The notes under the pieces: model-generated
Database searches by the model: none
Told to the model about the DNA's origin: nothing
The model's input: only the letters and a program-made list of their open reading frames with translations
In this document: positions 43,196-51,685 of the stretch, in pieces
Layout of the letters: every line of letters begins with the position of its first letter
How positions within the stretch are numbered: position 1 is the stretch's first letter
Program-made: the position numbers and the translations under genes
NCBI GenBank assembly: GCA_964606885.1
Contig: CAZSHB010000002.1
Span: 62,001-126,000 of the forward strand
Length of the DNA: 64,000 nt
Reading direction: 5' to 3'
DNA from: CAZSHB01 sp964606885
Lineage (GTDB): Bacteria > Babelota > Babeliae > Babelales > CAIQNR01

Positions 43196-45325
43196 CCTTG
43201 CTGTGTGGTGTTTAAGCACTCTATGGCATTCTGCAATACGCGTCTGCACTTCTGGGAACTGGTACTGTAATGGTAAGGCTTTTTCGTACGCCTCTAAAGC
43301 CTCGGGGATTAAGTTCATATTGGCATAGCACTCGCCAAGGTTAAACCAAGACCGTTCTTCGTCCGGCAGATTAGTAGCAAGGTGTTTAAAAATACTTGCC
43401 GCTTTTTCGTACTGCTTAGTAAAGAAATAGGCGGTTGCCAGATTAAACGTCACATGATGATTGTTTGGGGTGAGCTCTTGCAGGGCTGTAAGACCTTCTA
43501 TGGCGTACTCGTACTTTGCAAGCTGAATGGCAAGCTCGGTGTATTGCGTAATGCCTTCTATGGTGTCGTAATCAAATTGCATGCACGCTTTTCTGATATA
43601 TTCGATGCCTTCTTCTGGTTTATTGAGTCCGCAGAGTGAGCGGCCCCAGTTAAAGAAGGCTTTGCCATAATAAGGGCGCAGTGCAATGGCTTGTTGAGCA
43701 TATGCTATGCTGTTTTCAAAATCGCTTTTGGTTAAAGCATAAGAGGCTAAATTATTATAAAATTCGGCGTACGAAGGGTTTATTTTTATGGCTTCCTTCA
43801 TAGCGTCCATAGCAAGATCCGTTTTACCTAAATGTTGGTAACAGACTGAAATGTTGTTCCATGCATCAGGGTAGTGGCCATCAATTTTAATTGCTTTTTT
43901 AAGGTAGGGAATTGCTTCTTGGTATTTTGCTTTTTCTGCCATGGCTACTGCGTAGTTATTGAACGCGCGTGCTTTTTTAGGGGACGCTTGCACAATGCTA
44001 AACCAGAATTCTTCTCCTGATCGCCACACGGTATTGCGTTTATGGGTCATCAAACACAGGCATAGGGTTGCAAGAGCAATGGCTCCAGAAGAGTAGACCG
44101 TACGGGTGCGCGTTGAATGTACGCAGAAGGTGATTAATTTTTCAAACGCATAACTGAGGATAAGTGCGAGTACAAACAGATACCCGATAGATGCCATGTA
44201 GGTTTTGTAATCGGCAACCAATTCAGTTGAAGGGATAAAGCTTGAGCGGGGTGCTAAGCAGATAAAAAACCATAGCATGCCAAATGCTATAGGTGAGGTG
44301 CGATTACGATACAGTAGGTAGATAATGCTTGCTGCAAGGATGCATAATAATAAAAAGGGTCCAAGACAATCGGCGCTAAAAAAGTCACTACACATTTTCC
44401 AGTCGTAATCAACACTGATGTTAAACGGCCATAAGAACATGGCCATATAATGAATAATAACTTTAAACTGCGATATGAAAAAATTACCTACAGTAATAAC
44501 CTGGTTAGCTTGTTGGGTTATTACGTTGCCCACGTTATTTTGTAAGGTAGCTGTTCCTTTAAAAGCATGCGTAACGGTCATATTATTGCTTAAGAATGAG
44601 TAAAGGCTACCTATTGTTACTACACTGTAGAGCGCATGAATTATCCAGCGACTTTTAAGTTCTTTAAAAGATCCGTGGGCCACAAAAAACCAATCGATTA
44701 ACAACATTAAGATCGGCCCAAGAATAGCAATTTCTTTAGTGCCGGTTGCGACATATGCTGCTGCAAGAAGTAGAGCGTACAGAGCTGTTCTTGCTACCGT
44801 GTTGCGTAAACGGGTGCTTACTAAAAACAAGCATAAAATAAACATAACAAAGAGCGTAGCAAGCCCTTCAAGTTGTCCTTGGATCACGTACGATATCGTT
44901 TGTGTTTGTACAGGGTGCAGCATAAAAAAGAGCGTGGTAATGGTGGCAAGTATTAATCGGCGGCGATAGAAATAGCTGGTAGGCGCGCTTAAAGAGAGGC
45001 TCATGCTTAAAGATGCATAGACCAGAAGGCCGCTAAGGATATGAATAATAACGTTACAAAGGCGGTAAAAAAATGGATCATGTTTGGCAATTTTATACCA
45101 GACAGTGTTGAGCCAGTAGGATATCCAGCGTGGAGTGGTAAACGCTAAAGAAGAAAAACTGCTCGTGCGCGCATAGAAATATTTTTTGATGCTGACAATA
45201 TCGTCAAACTGAAAGTCGTACGAGAGTGATGGATAGTAGGTTGCAAATGTTACAGCGGCTAAAATAAGGGGCACTATGACCAGTAATAGATTCTGTTTTT
45301 TTGACGATCTAGTCGTGCTATTCAT
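43190..45325 (-). CDS. TMTC-like membrane TPR protein (putative GT-C glycosyltransferase)
   Basis: This 711-residue protein has about ten membrane helices in the first 430 residues followed by about eight TPR units (for example PDAWNNISVCYQHLGKTDLA). The first extracytoplasmic loop has YPSLSYDFQFDDI, whose acidic pair is the catalytic-type motif of GT-C glycosyltransferases such as animal TMTC proteins and bacterial relatives. TMTC enzymes mannosylate serine or threonine of exported proteins using a lipid-linked sugar. Whether this one is active and which sugar it moves are unknown. A terminator overlaps its 3' end. Confidence 0.85.
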   Translation of the reverse strand: MNSTTRSSKKQNLLLVIVPLILAAVTFATYYPSLSYDFQFDDIVSIKKYFYARTSSFSSLAFTTPRWISYWLNTVWYKIAKHDPFFYRLCNVIIHILSGLLVYASLSMSLSLSAPTSYFYRRRLILATITTLFFMLHPVQTQTISYVIQGQLEGLATLFVMFILCLFLVSTRLRNTVARTALYALLLAAAYVATGTKEIAILGPILMLLIDWFFVAHGSFKELKSRWIIHALYSVVTIGSLYSFLSNNMTVTHAFKGTATLQNNVGNVITQQANQVITVGNFFISQFKVIIHYMAMFLWPFNISVDYDWKMCSDFFSADCLGPFLLLCILAASIIYLLYRNRTSPIAFGMLWFFICLAPRSSFIPSTELVADYKTYMASIGYLFVLALILSYAFEKLITFCVHSTRTRTVYSSGAIALATLCLCLMTHKRNTVWRSGEEFWFSIVQASPKKARAFNNYAVAMAEKAKYQEAIPYLKKAIKIDGHYPDAWNNISVCYQHLGKTDLAMDAMKEAIKINPSYAEFYNNLASYALTKSDFENSIAYAQQAIALRPYYGKAFFNWGRSLCGLNKPEEGIEYIRKACMQFDYDTIEGITQYTELAIQLAKYEYAIEGLTALQELTPNNHHVTFNLATAYFFTKQYEKAASIFKHLATNLPDEERSWFNLGECYANMNLIPEALEAYEKALPLQYQFPEVQTRIAECHRVLKHHTARA

Positions 45326-45403
45326 GCTAGTTCTACCTTTTTTATGGGACCTACGTATACGAACGATGATAGTCTAACTTGGCTTGCTGTTTTGTCCACG
45401 AGT

Positions 45404-45432
45404 TTGACCGTTAGGTCTTTTCCTTTTACACT
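45404..45432 (+). promoter_or_regulatory. Promoter of S2P-like gene
   Basis: TTGACC (45404-45409), a 17-base spacer, then TACACT (45427-45432). The predicted start falls near 45439, 40 bases before the chosen GTG start. Confidence 0.5.
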
Positions 45433-45479
45433 TTTTTGTGTACTGGCGTGCTCTACCGTTTTTGTCAAAGGATATTAGT

Positions 45480-46211
45480 GTGGGAATGACTATTCAAACA
45501 GCACAATCGTTAATCGAAAAAGTGGTATTAGTGCTTACCTATTTTGTAAGCGTTCCAATTTTAGGATATTGCAGAGCATGGGTTGCTAAAAAAATGGGTG
45601 ATGATACTCCCCAAGAACTTGGCTTTTTAAGTCTCAACCCTGTTGAACATGTAAGTATGTTATGGCTTGGTGTACTACTTATCTTGCGTACAAACTTTGC
45701 TTTTGGTCGTTACATTCCTATTAACCCCTTTAATATTCAAGGCGCATGGCGTTGGCTCAAATTAACGTGTGCCTATTTGTCAGATGCATTAGCGGGTGTG
45801 CTGATTAGCACCGTGTCGCTTTTTATTTTTGTAGCGGTGTTGCGTATTCATCCAGCAGCGTTAGCACGCAAAATGTTTACCGATGGTACAACCGGATTAT
45901 TAAGTAGTATTTCTAGTTATTTTCCGTTTGTAAAAGCGTCTAATTTTGAAGTTATCTTGGCGTTACTATTACTAAGCATTGTAGTGTTTAATATTTTGTT
46001 AGCCGCCTTTAATATTATTATTAACATTTTTTACATTATCTTTTTTGCCTGTTTTTCACCTAAAGTACACACGGTTGATCATATTAATTGGATTATGTTT
46101 ATTGTGCCGCTGATTGCGCTTAGTTTTTTAATTACGCCGGTAGAATATCTTATGTATAAGTTTATTTTTTCTATGGCAACGTTGTTTGGTCTTTTAATTG
46201 GTGCATTTTAA
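45480..46211 (+). CDS. Site-2-protease-like membrane protein lacking catalytic motifs
   Basis: The GTG at 45480 has AAAGGA seven bases upstream; an ATG two codons later is the alternative. The 243-residue product has six or so membrane helices. It aligns by eye with the M50/S2P family: RAWVAKKMGDDTPQELGFLS and LNPVEH correspond to HAWVAxKLGDxTAxxxGRLT and LNPxxH, and FGRYIPINPFNIQ to FGWAKPVPVNPRNF. However, HExxH is replaced by LGYCR, and the conserved NxxPxxPLDG region reads FNIIINIFYIIFF. All zinc-binding residues are lost, so it should not be a protease. The next gene is tyrS, 15 bases on. Confidence 0.78.
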   Translation: MGMTIQTAQSLIEKVVLVLTYFVSVPILGYCRAWVAKKMGDDTPQELGFLSLNPVEHVSMLWLGVLLILRTNFAFGRYIPINPFNIQGAWRWLKLTCAYLSDALAGVLISTVSLFIFVAVLRIHPAALARKMFTDGTTGLLSSISSYFPFVKASNFEVILALLLLSIVVFNILLAAFNIIINIFYIIFFACFSPKVHTVDHINWIMFIVPLIALSFLITPVEYLMYKFIFSMATLFGLLIGAF

Positions 46212-46226
46212 TCTAAGGGGATCGGT

Positions 46227-47417
46227 ATGGCGGCTACATTTAAAGATTTTAAGATTGGCACCGTTGCAATTTTACCAGAAGAAGATTTTAAGAAAAAACT
46301 GGCAAGTGGTAAAAAGCTCATAATAAAGTTGGGTATGGATCCTACAGCTCCCGATTTACATTTAGGCCATGCGGTTGTGTTAAGAAAATTAAAACAGTTC
46401 CAGGATGCTGGGCATGAGATTTTATTTTTAATTGGTGATTTTACTGCTCGTATTGGCGATCCAACAGGTAAATCTAAAACGCGTCCAGTACTGGGTGATC
46501 AAGAAATTGAACAAAATACTAAAACATACTTTGAACAAGTAACCCGCATTCTAGATCCTAAAAAAGTAAAAATTGTTTATAACTCAGAGTGGCTTGGTAA
46601 GTTATCTTTTACTGATTTAGTAAAGCTATGCGGTAAAGTTACCCTGGCCCGTATTATAGAGCGGGAAGATTTTAAAAACCGTCTTGATCAACAAGTATCT
46701 ATTGGGTTTCATGAACTTTTGTATCCCCTGATGCAAGGGTACGATTCTGTTGCCCTGCATGCAGATATTGAACTTGGTGGTACTGATCAGACCTTTAATT
46801 TATTGATGGGCCGTGTACTGCAAGAACAGTATGGTCAAGAGCCACAAGCAATTTTGACCGTACCATTGCTGGAAGGTCTTGATGGCGTAGAAAAGATGTC
46901 TAAATCTTTAGGAAATTACGTTGGCTTATCAGAAAGTGCAGAACAGGCTTTTGGTAAACTTATGTCAATTTCTGACACGCTCATGTTCCGTTATTTTGAA
47001 GTATTGTTATTAGCTACACCAGAAACGCTTGTAGATTATAAGCACCAGATTGCTGCCGGTACGTTACATCCGATGGATCTTAAAAAGAAGATGGCGCACG
47101 ATATTGTCGCTCTCTTTTGGGGTGCGCATGACGCCGTTACCGCGCAAAAACATTTTGAAAGTATTTTTCAAAATAAAGATTTATCTAAAGCACAAGAATT
47201 TGTATTAACTGGTGTTATTCAACCGTTGTGGATTGTAGACTTGCTTAAAATCGTTGGTGCCATAAGTTCTTCTTCTGAGGCACGTAGGCTTATAGAAAGT
47301 GGGGCTGTACAGCTTAATGAACAGCCTGTTAAAGACTTTAAGGCACTCGTTACCGTTACTTCTGGCATGACGCTTAAAGTAGGTAAGCATCGTGTGTATA
47401 AGTTGGTGCTTGGTTAA
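46227..47417 (+). CDS. tyrS: Tyrosyl-tRNA synthetase
   Basis: This 396-residue class I enzyme has the HIGH-type motif HLGH (45-48) after GMDPTAPDL, GDFTARIGDPTGKSKTRP, a tyrosine-recognition region with GGTDQTFNLLMGR, KMSKS in VEKMSKSLGN, and an RNA-binding S4 domain at about 335-396 (SSEARRLIESGAVQLNEQPV). Its form belongs to the bacterial TyrRS group with the longer catalytic core and S4 end. It charges tRNA-Tyr. Probably cotranscribed with the upstream S2P-like gene. Confidence 0.97.
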   Translation: MAATFKDFKIGTVAILPEEDFKKKLASGKKLIIKLGMDPTAPDLHLGHAVVLRKLKQFQDAGHEILFLIGDFTARIGDPTGKSKTRPVLGDQEIEQNTKTYFEQVTRILDPKKVKIVYNSEWLGKLSFTDLVKLCGKVTLARIIEREDFKNRLDQQVSIGFHELLYPLMQGYDSVALHADIELGGTDQTFNLLMGRVLQEQYGQEPQAILTVPLLEGLDGVEKMSKSLGNYVGLSESAEQAFGKLMSISDTLMFRYFEVLLLATPETLVDYKHQIAAGTLHPMDLKKKMAHDIVALFWGAHDAVTAQKHFESIFQNKDLSKAQEFVLTGVIQPLWIVDLLKIVGAISSSSEARRLIESGAVQLNEQPVKDFKALVTVTSGMTLKVGKHRVYKLVLG

Positions 47418-47419
47418 TC

Positions 47420-48313
47420 TTAATTGATATCTTCATCGTCAGAACAAAGTCTTAGCGCATCTAATTTAGCATGAATTGTATCACTGCATATACCACGGTA
47501 ATTCATGTTGATAACATTGGTAAGGGCATCCATACCAGCTGCAGTAATAAGGCTTTCTGCACTTATACCATCTTCATTAAGCACTAAGAGGTCAACATTT
47601 CTGCGGAGAAATTCAATAATAGTAGGTACATATCCTCTGTGAATTGCTCCAATAATAGGCGCCATGTCTTGTGGGCATGGAGCATTAACGTTTGCACCAT
47701 GTTCTAGTAAAAACGCTACAAGTTGGTGTTGGATTATGAAATCGTCTTGTAATAATGCTTGCATAAGAGAATTATAGCCATTTTGGTATAAAAAGTCTTT
47801 TAGTGAACATGAATCAGATTCATTAATGGTTGCTAATAGTGCTGCTAAAAAACCTCTATCTGATGCTTGAAAATCTAATTGCGTTAAAAGATCAAAGAAA
47901 TTAGAAAAATTATGAGTTGATTGGGTTAGGTCGCTATAAGGTAAAAAAATCTCAAAAAGTTCAAGATCTTTGCTTTGGAGTGCAAACATAAGGCATGTGT
48001 ATTCAGCTCCGCTATAGTTATTTGTAAAGGTGAGTACTTGGGCGATAGTGGGAAATGCTTCAAGTAGTTTTTCTATTTTAAGAAGAGATTCTTCTCGTTT
48101 AGCAAGAGCAACTTTTTTTCCGGTACAATCTTTTTCTTGGTCAGCGCGTTGTTGGTAGGTAAGAGCTGCTATGACATAATCATGTAACAGTAACGCTGCT
48201 TCGCGCTTTTCTGTACACATGTTAATGGGTTTGAATATGTTTTTTTCGGAGCTTGGCAGCAGGCTGCTGGTTGCAAAAATACCGATTGCTAATAATAGGC
48301 CTCTACGTTTCAT
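47420..48313 (-). CDS. Secreted ankyrin-repeat protein A
   Basis: The ATG at 48313 is preceded by GGAGAG; an upstream in-frame ATG contains that site and is less likely. The 297-residue protein has signal peptide KRRGLLLAIGIFATSSLLPS. Ankyrin-type units occupy about 85-265, clearest as LLEHGANVNAPCPQDMAPI and FLRRNVDLLVLNEDGI. The spacer YSDLTQSTHNFSNFFDLLTQ matches a spacer in the paralogue just upstream. It may bind proteins after export; target unknown. Confidence 0.82.
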   Translation of the reverse strand: MKRRGLLLAIGIFATSSLLPSSEKNIFKPINMCTEKREAALLLHDYVIAALTYQQRADQEKDCTGKKVALAKREESLLKIEKLLEAFPTIAQVLTFTNNYSGAEYTCLMFALQSKDLELFEIFLPYSDLTQSTHNFSNFFDLLTQLDFQASDRGFLAALLATINESDSCSLKDFLYQNGYNSLMQALLQDDFIIQHQLVAFLLEHGANVNAPCPQDMAPIIGAIHRGYVPTIIEFLRRNVDLLVLNEDGISAESLITAAGMDALTNVINMNYRGICSDTIHAKLDALRLCSDDEDIN

Positions 48314-48328
48314 ACTACTCTCCATTTT

Positions 48329-49255
48329 TTACTCACTATCACTATCTGTTGAATATTCATCATCAGCATCTGAGGCGCCACAGTAAGGATCTTCATCGCT
48401 ATCGGGTGCATCTAAAATTGCAATATAATCATTAACCTGGTCTCTTAGTTCGTCAAAAAGTAAACTATCAGCAGTTTCGTTCTGAGTATCTCTTGTTTGA
48501 AGATTAACCCCATTGCGTATGAGCTCGCTAATAATAGCGACGTTCTCTTCTTCAATTGCTGCAAAAATAGGTGCTATGCCGTTTCTATTAGGAGTGTTAA
48601 TATCTGCACCAAGCGCTAACAAGAACATAAAAAATTCTGCTGCAAGTTTAGGGTTTTGGTGTCTTATTGCTTGGATCAGTGGGGTGTTGCCGTGCTGATT
48701 ATCTTGGTTAAGAAGTAGCGCTATAATATCAGGGGGTATATGTCCTAGTAGTTCGCCTAGAGCTACTAAAAATATTGTATCTTCTTCAGTTTCTTGAAAA
48801 TTTTCTTGTACTAAAAAGTCTAAGAAATTAGAAAAATCTTGCGTTGGTTGAGCAAGGTTACTAAAAGGCAGAAGTAGGGTTACAAGATCTATATCGCGTC
48901 GTCTGGCTGCATCCATAAGGTAGGTATAGGTTAATTCATCTGGGCCAACTATGGTTTGGCCTTCAATAAGATGAGGCATCATGTTTAATGAGTCGGTAAT
49001 TCTGTTGAGGTATCCAGCTCTGGTACCATATATATCTCGGTTGTCTGGTAAGTTCCGAATATTCATTTCTAATGAAATAAGAAGATCTTGTTGTAGTTCT
49101 GCCTCTTGCTCGGCTCGTTCAATTTGTTCCCTTGTTATTCGTTCTAGATAATCTTCTAGGCTTTCTCGAGGTGCTTGTTGTTTAGGCATTTTTGTTTGTG
49201 TTATCTGGCAAGCAGATACGATGTTTATTAGTAATAATATGCGTATGCGGTTCAT
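48329..49255 (-). CDS. Secreted ankyrin-repeat protein B, acidic tail
   Basis: The product is 308 residues from the ATG at 49255 (GGAGAG upstream, same leader layout as protein A). The leader NRIRILLLINIVSACQI could be a signal peptide; the cysteine makes a lipoprotein possible. Ankyrin units are clearest as NQHGNTPLIQAIRHQ, LLALGADINTPNRNGIAPIF and LIRNGVNLQTRDTQNE. The C-terminal 30 residues are strongly acidic (DSDEDPYCGASDADDE). It is a tandem paralogue of protein A, 15 bases apart, and both share the LAQPTQDFSNFLDFL segment. Confidence 0.82.
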   Translation of the reverse strand: MNRIRILLLINIVSACQITQTKMPKQQAPRESLEDYLERITREQIERAEQEAELQQDLLISLEMNIRNLPDNRDIYGTRAGYLNRITDSLNMMPHLIEGQTIVGPDELTYTYLMDAARRRDIDLVTLLLPFSNLAQPTQDFSNFLDFLVQENFQETEEDTIFLVALGELLGHIPPDIIALLLNQDNQHGNTPLIQAIRHQNPKLAAEFFMFLLALGADINTPNRNGIAPIFAAIEEENVAIISELIRNGVNLQTRDTQNETADSLLFDELRDQVNDYIAILDAPDSDEDPYCGASDADDEYSTDSDSE

Positions 49256-49361
49256 GCAGCTCTCCATTTTATCTTATATAGGCTTATATGCATTATGCTT
49301 GTGCACTATAATAACCTTCTAGCTATAATAATAAAAAAGAGGAGTGGGAAAAGTAAAGAGT

Positions 49362-50030
49362 TTAAAGGCTTTTTGCTACGGTAAGCTCAATAAATTGTTT
49401 AACTTTTTGAGCGTACTGAGTCATAAGTTCTGGCTTATGTTCAAACTCTTCAGAAACATCTAAAACAAGAACCGGCACATCCTCAAGGCTGGAGGCAACC
49501 TGCTCCTTTCTAATCAAAAAAGACTCATGCTGTTCGTGAATTTCTTGCAGATAGCTAAGAGGAATGGTTTCTTCGCCAGAACGGTTACGCTTATGCGTGC
49601 GTGCATGGCAGATAGTAGGATCAGATTTAAGGTAAATAAACCCGCGTGGCGGAGTAATGCGGGGTACTAAAAACTCAAACCACTGGGTGTACATAAGCCA
49701 TTCAATAGGCTGCATATGTCCTTGTTGATATCCATTTTTTGCAAAACAGTAATACCCAGAATAGATAGACCGTTCGGCAATGGTTTTTTGTTCGTAAGCA
49801 GAGGCATCTTTATGATAATCTCGGATACGGGTAAAAAGGGTAAAAGTTTCCATGGTATACGACCAACGGGGAGTGTCGGTATAGAAATTATTGAGCAACG
49901 ATTGGGTGCTTGCTGAGCCTGACCAGGCGTTAACAGGTTCAAAAAGAGCCTGCACCTCGGGGAGCTGCGCTGCAAGAAGGCGTAAAAAGGTTGATTTACC
50001 AACGCCAACGTTACCTTCAATAATGTACAT
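49362..50030 (-). CDS. Deoxynucleoside kinase
   Basis: The ATG at 50030 has AAAGGA five bases upstream and gives a typical start, MYIIEGNVGVGKSTFLR, with the P-loop. The protein has 222 residues, normal for the dCK/dGK/TK2 family. Other hallmarks are FEPVNAW for substrate binding, AERSIYSGYYCFA with the conserved Glu-Arg-Ser, and the lid arginines in CHARTHKRNRSGEE. It phosphorylates deoxynucleosides for salvage. This family is commonest in eukaryotes and in bacteria that depend on host or salvaged nucleosides. It is divergent from rlmB. Confidence 0.92.
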   Translation of the reverse strand: MYIIEGNVGVGKSTFLRLLAAQLPEVQALFEPVNAWSGSASTQSLLNNFYTDTPRWSYTMETFTLFTRIRDYHKDASAYEQKTIAERSIYSGYYCFAKNGYQQGHMQPIEWLMYTQWFEFLVPRITPPRGFIYLKSDPTICHARTHKRNRSGEETIPLSYLQEIHEQHESFLIRKEQVASSLEDVPVLVLDVSEEFEHKPELMTQYAQKVKQFIELTVAKSL

Positions 50031-50153
50031 GAAATTCCTTTTTGATTCGTAAAACAAGGGGTTTTGCAGTATACCCAAAAGAGTGTAAATGCCAATTTTC
50101 TGGTATGCTCTTTCACTCAATAATATTTTTAGGTAAAGGTTGTACGTGTCCCT

Positions 50154-50891
50154 ATGGCAATAAAAAAAGAAGCTCCGGTATTGGATTTGGTGTATGGAGT
50201 TCATCCAGTTGTTGAACTTTTAAAGCAAAAAAATAGAAAAGTAGTTGAGCTGTATACGCTTAAACCTGAACCAAAAATTTGGCGCCAGATTAAAGAATTG
50301 CTTCCTAAGTATCCTGTGACCGTGCATGCATTTACGCGCCAAGCACTGTCTGACAAATTGGGTACTACGGATCATCAAGGTATTGCAGCCTTAGCTCAGC
50401 CATATGCGTATAGAAAACAGTTTTTTTCTCCTGCAAAAGAACCACTTTTGTTGATGCTTGATGGTATTGAAGATGTACGCAATTTAGGTGCTATTATTCG
50501 TACTGCTTATTGTAGTGGTGTAAACGGTATTATTGTGACTAAAAAGCAGGGAGCACCTCTTAATGCAGCTGCTCTAAAAGCATCAGCAGGATTAGCAGAA
50601 CGTATTGCTATCTATCAAGCACCATCACCAGCAGTTGCCTTACAACTCTTAAAGACTGCCGGGTATACCATCTATGTTGCAGCATTATCTAAAAAACCAA
50701 ACGCGTACACACTCAGTTATGCAAGTCCTATGTGTCTTGTTGTCGGTAGTGAAGAGGATGGCGTATCTCCAGAAACTTTAAAAGCTGGAATCACTGTTAT
50801 GTTACCGCAAGCGAGTCCTGACGTTTCCTACAACGTATCGGTAGCTACTGGTATGTTGTTAGCCACTATTGCTCAACGAACCGCTGAGTAA
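50154..50891 (+). CDS. rlmB: 23S rRNA 2'-O-methyltransferase RlmB (SpoU family)
   Basis: This 245-residue enzyme has an N-terminal substrate-binding domain (VYGVHPVVELLKQKNRKVVE) and a SpoU domain with DGIEDVRNLGAIIRTAYCSG, VVGSEEDGVSPETLK and SPDVSYNVSVATGMLL. The last motif is usually SLNVSVA; here it reads SYNVSVA, with Asn retained. RlmB methylates G2251 of 23S rRNA. The second SpoU gene in the window, trmH, is clearly distinct. Confidence 0.88.
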   Translation: MAIKKEAPVLDLVYGVHPVVELLKQKNRKVVELYTLKPEPKIWRQIKELLPKYPVTVHAFTRQALSDKLGTTDHQGIAALAQPYAYRKQFFSPAKEPLLLMLDGIEDVRNLGAIIRTAYCSGVNGIIVTKKQGAPLNAAALKASAGLAERIAIYQAPSPAVALQLLKTAGYTIYVAALSKKPNAYTLSYASPMCLVVGSEEDGVSPETLKAGITVMLPQASPDVSYNVSVATGMLLATIAQRTAE

Positions 50892-50904
50892 AGTAGCTTA
50901 ACTA

Positions 50905-50934
50905 TTGACTATTCACTCTCCAAAACGGTATATA
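50905..50934 (+). promoter_or_regulatory. Promoter candidate for the ftsQAZ operon
   Basis: TTGACT (50905-50910), an 18-base spacer, then TATATA (50929-50934). The mRNA would start near 50941, giving a leader of about 30 bases that contains the region complementary to the predicted small RNA. Confidence 0.5.
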
Positions 50935-50959
50935 TGCTCCAGATACTTCTTTCAATAAA

Positions 50960-50971
50960 AAGGGTTAGGGG
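50960..50971 (+). promoter_or_regulatory. ftsQ ribosome-binding site complementary to small RNA
   Basis: AAGGGTTAGGGG ends immediately before the ftsQ ATG; the first AAGGG is at normal Shine-Dalgarno distance. The 12 bases are the exact complement of the predicted small RNA (positions 2440-2429 read on the minus strand). Confidence 0.6.
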
Positions 50972-51676
50972 ATGAAGGTTGTCGGGGGCGTTTTTATCAT
51001 CATGCTCGTAATGGTTGGTGCCGGTGTTGGAGTCGGCAAGGCTTGGTACGGTAAGCCAGCACGGATGTGCGCAGTGACTATGGTTTCTGCAAATGCATCG
51101 TCAATGGCTTGCTCATGGGCCCAGGCTCTAGTTGCACAGCACCAACATGTCTCCTTGTATCCATCTCAAGCATGCTCTCTTTTACAGCAAGAAATGCCTG
51201 CTCTTAAAAAAGTTACAGTGCATCGCCATAGTGCCGGTTTTCATCTTTCTCTCATACAGCAAAAACCGATCTGTTTAATTAATCAAGAACAGGTGTTAAC
51301 AGCTGATGGTGTGCTTGTTTCGAAAGATCAGTTTGTGCCTACTGTTGTACAACAACTGTTTGCTTACCATGTGGCGTCGCAAGATAGTTTACACAATCAG
51401 CAACACGTACAAGAACAGGTGCGCTTTGCCTGTACGTTTGATACGGATATGTTGCAGGATTATACCGTGTCTTGGATCGATTGGTCGCGCATTGAACTGG
51501 TCGATAAACAAGATACAACTGTTCGTATGATTGTCAGTGCGGATATGACCTTGTCGCCCGATCTTGTAAGGGCGTATCAAGAAGTAAAAAAAGAAATAAA
51601 AAGTATACCTGTCGGCAGAAAGGGACGTGTTTGGCAGGTCGATATGCGATTTAAGAATCAAATACTTGTTTGTTAG
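50972..51676 (+). CDS. ftsQ: Divergent cell-division protein FtsQ
   Basis: The 234-residue protein has an N-terminal membrane segment (VGGVFIIMLVMVGAGVGVGK) and a POTRA/FtsQ-like periplasmic domain. The diagnostic order is present: LLQQEMPALKKVTVHRHSAG, LSLIQQKPICLI, then VLTADGVLVSKDQF, matching the FtsQ pattern of a strand pair followed by a D-G-V turn. Its position directly before ftsA and ftsZ supports the call. FtsQ links early and late division proteins. Sequence similarity alone would be weak. Confidence 0.85.
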   Translation: MKVVGGVFIIMLVMVGAGVGVGKAWYGKPARMCAVTMVSANASSMACSWAQALVAQHQHVSLYPSQACSLLQQEMPALKKVTVHRHSAGFHLSLIQQKPICLINQEQVLTADGVLVSKDQFVPTVVQQLFAYHVASQDSLHNQQHVQEQVRFACTFDTDMLQDYTVSWIDWSRIELVDKQDTTVRMIVSADMTLSPDLVRAYQEVKKEIKSIPVGRKGRVWQVDMRFKNQILVC

Positions 51677-51685
51677 GGGGTAGGG

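Noticed and set aside
49716..50116. Overlapping frames in the deoxynucleoside kinase gene and an N-terminal extension to 50204
   Set aside because: The kinase P-loop starts at the ATG at 50030 with a clear ribosome-binding site; the extension would overlap the rlmB start.
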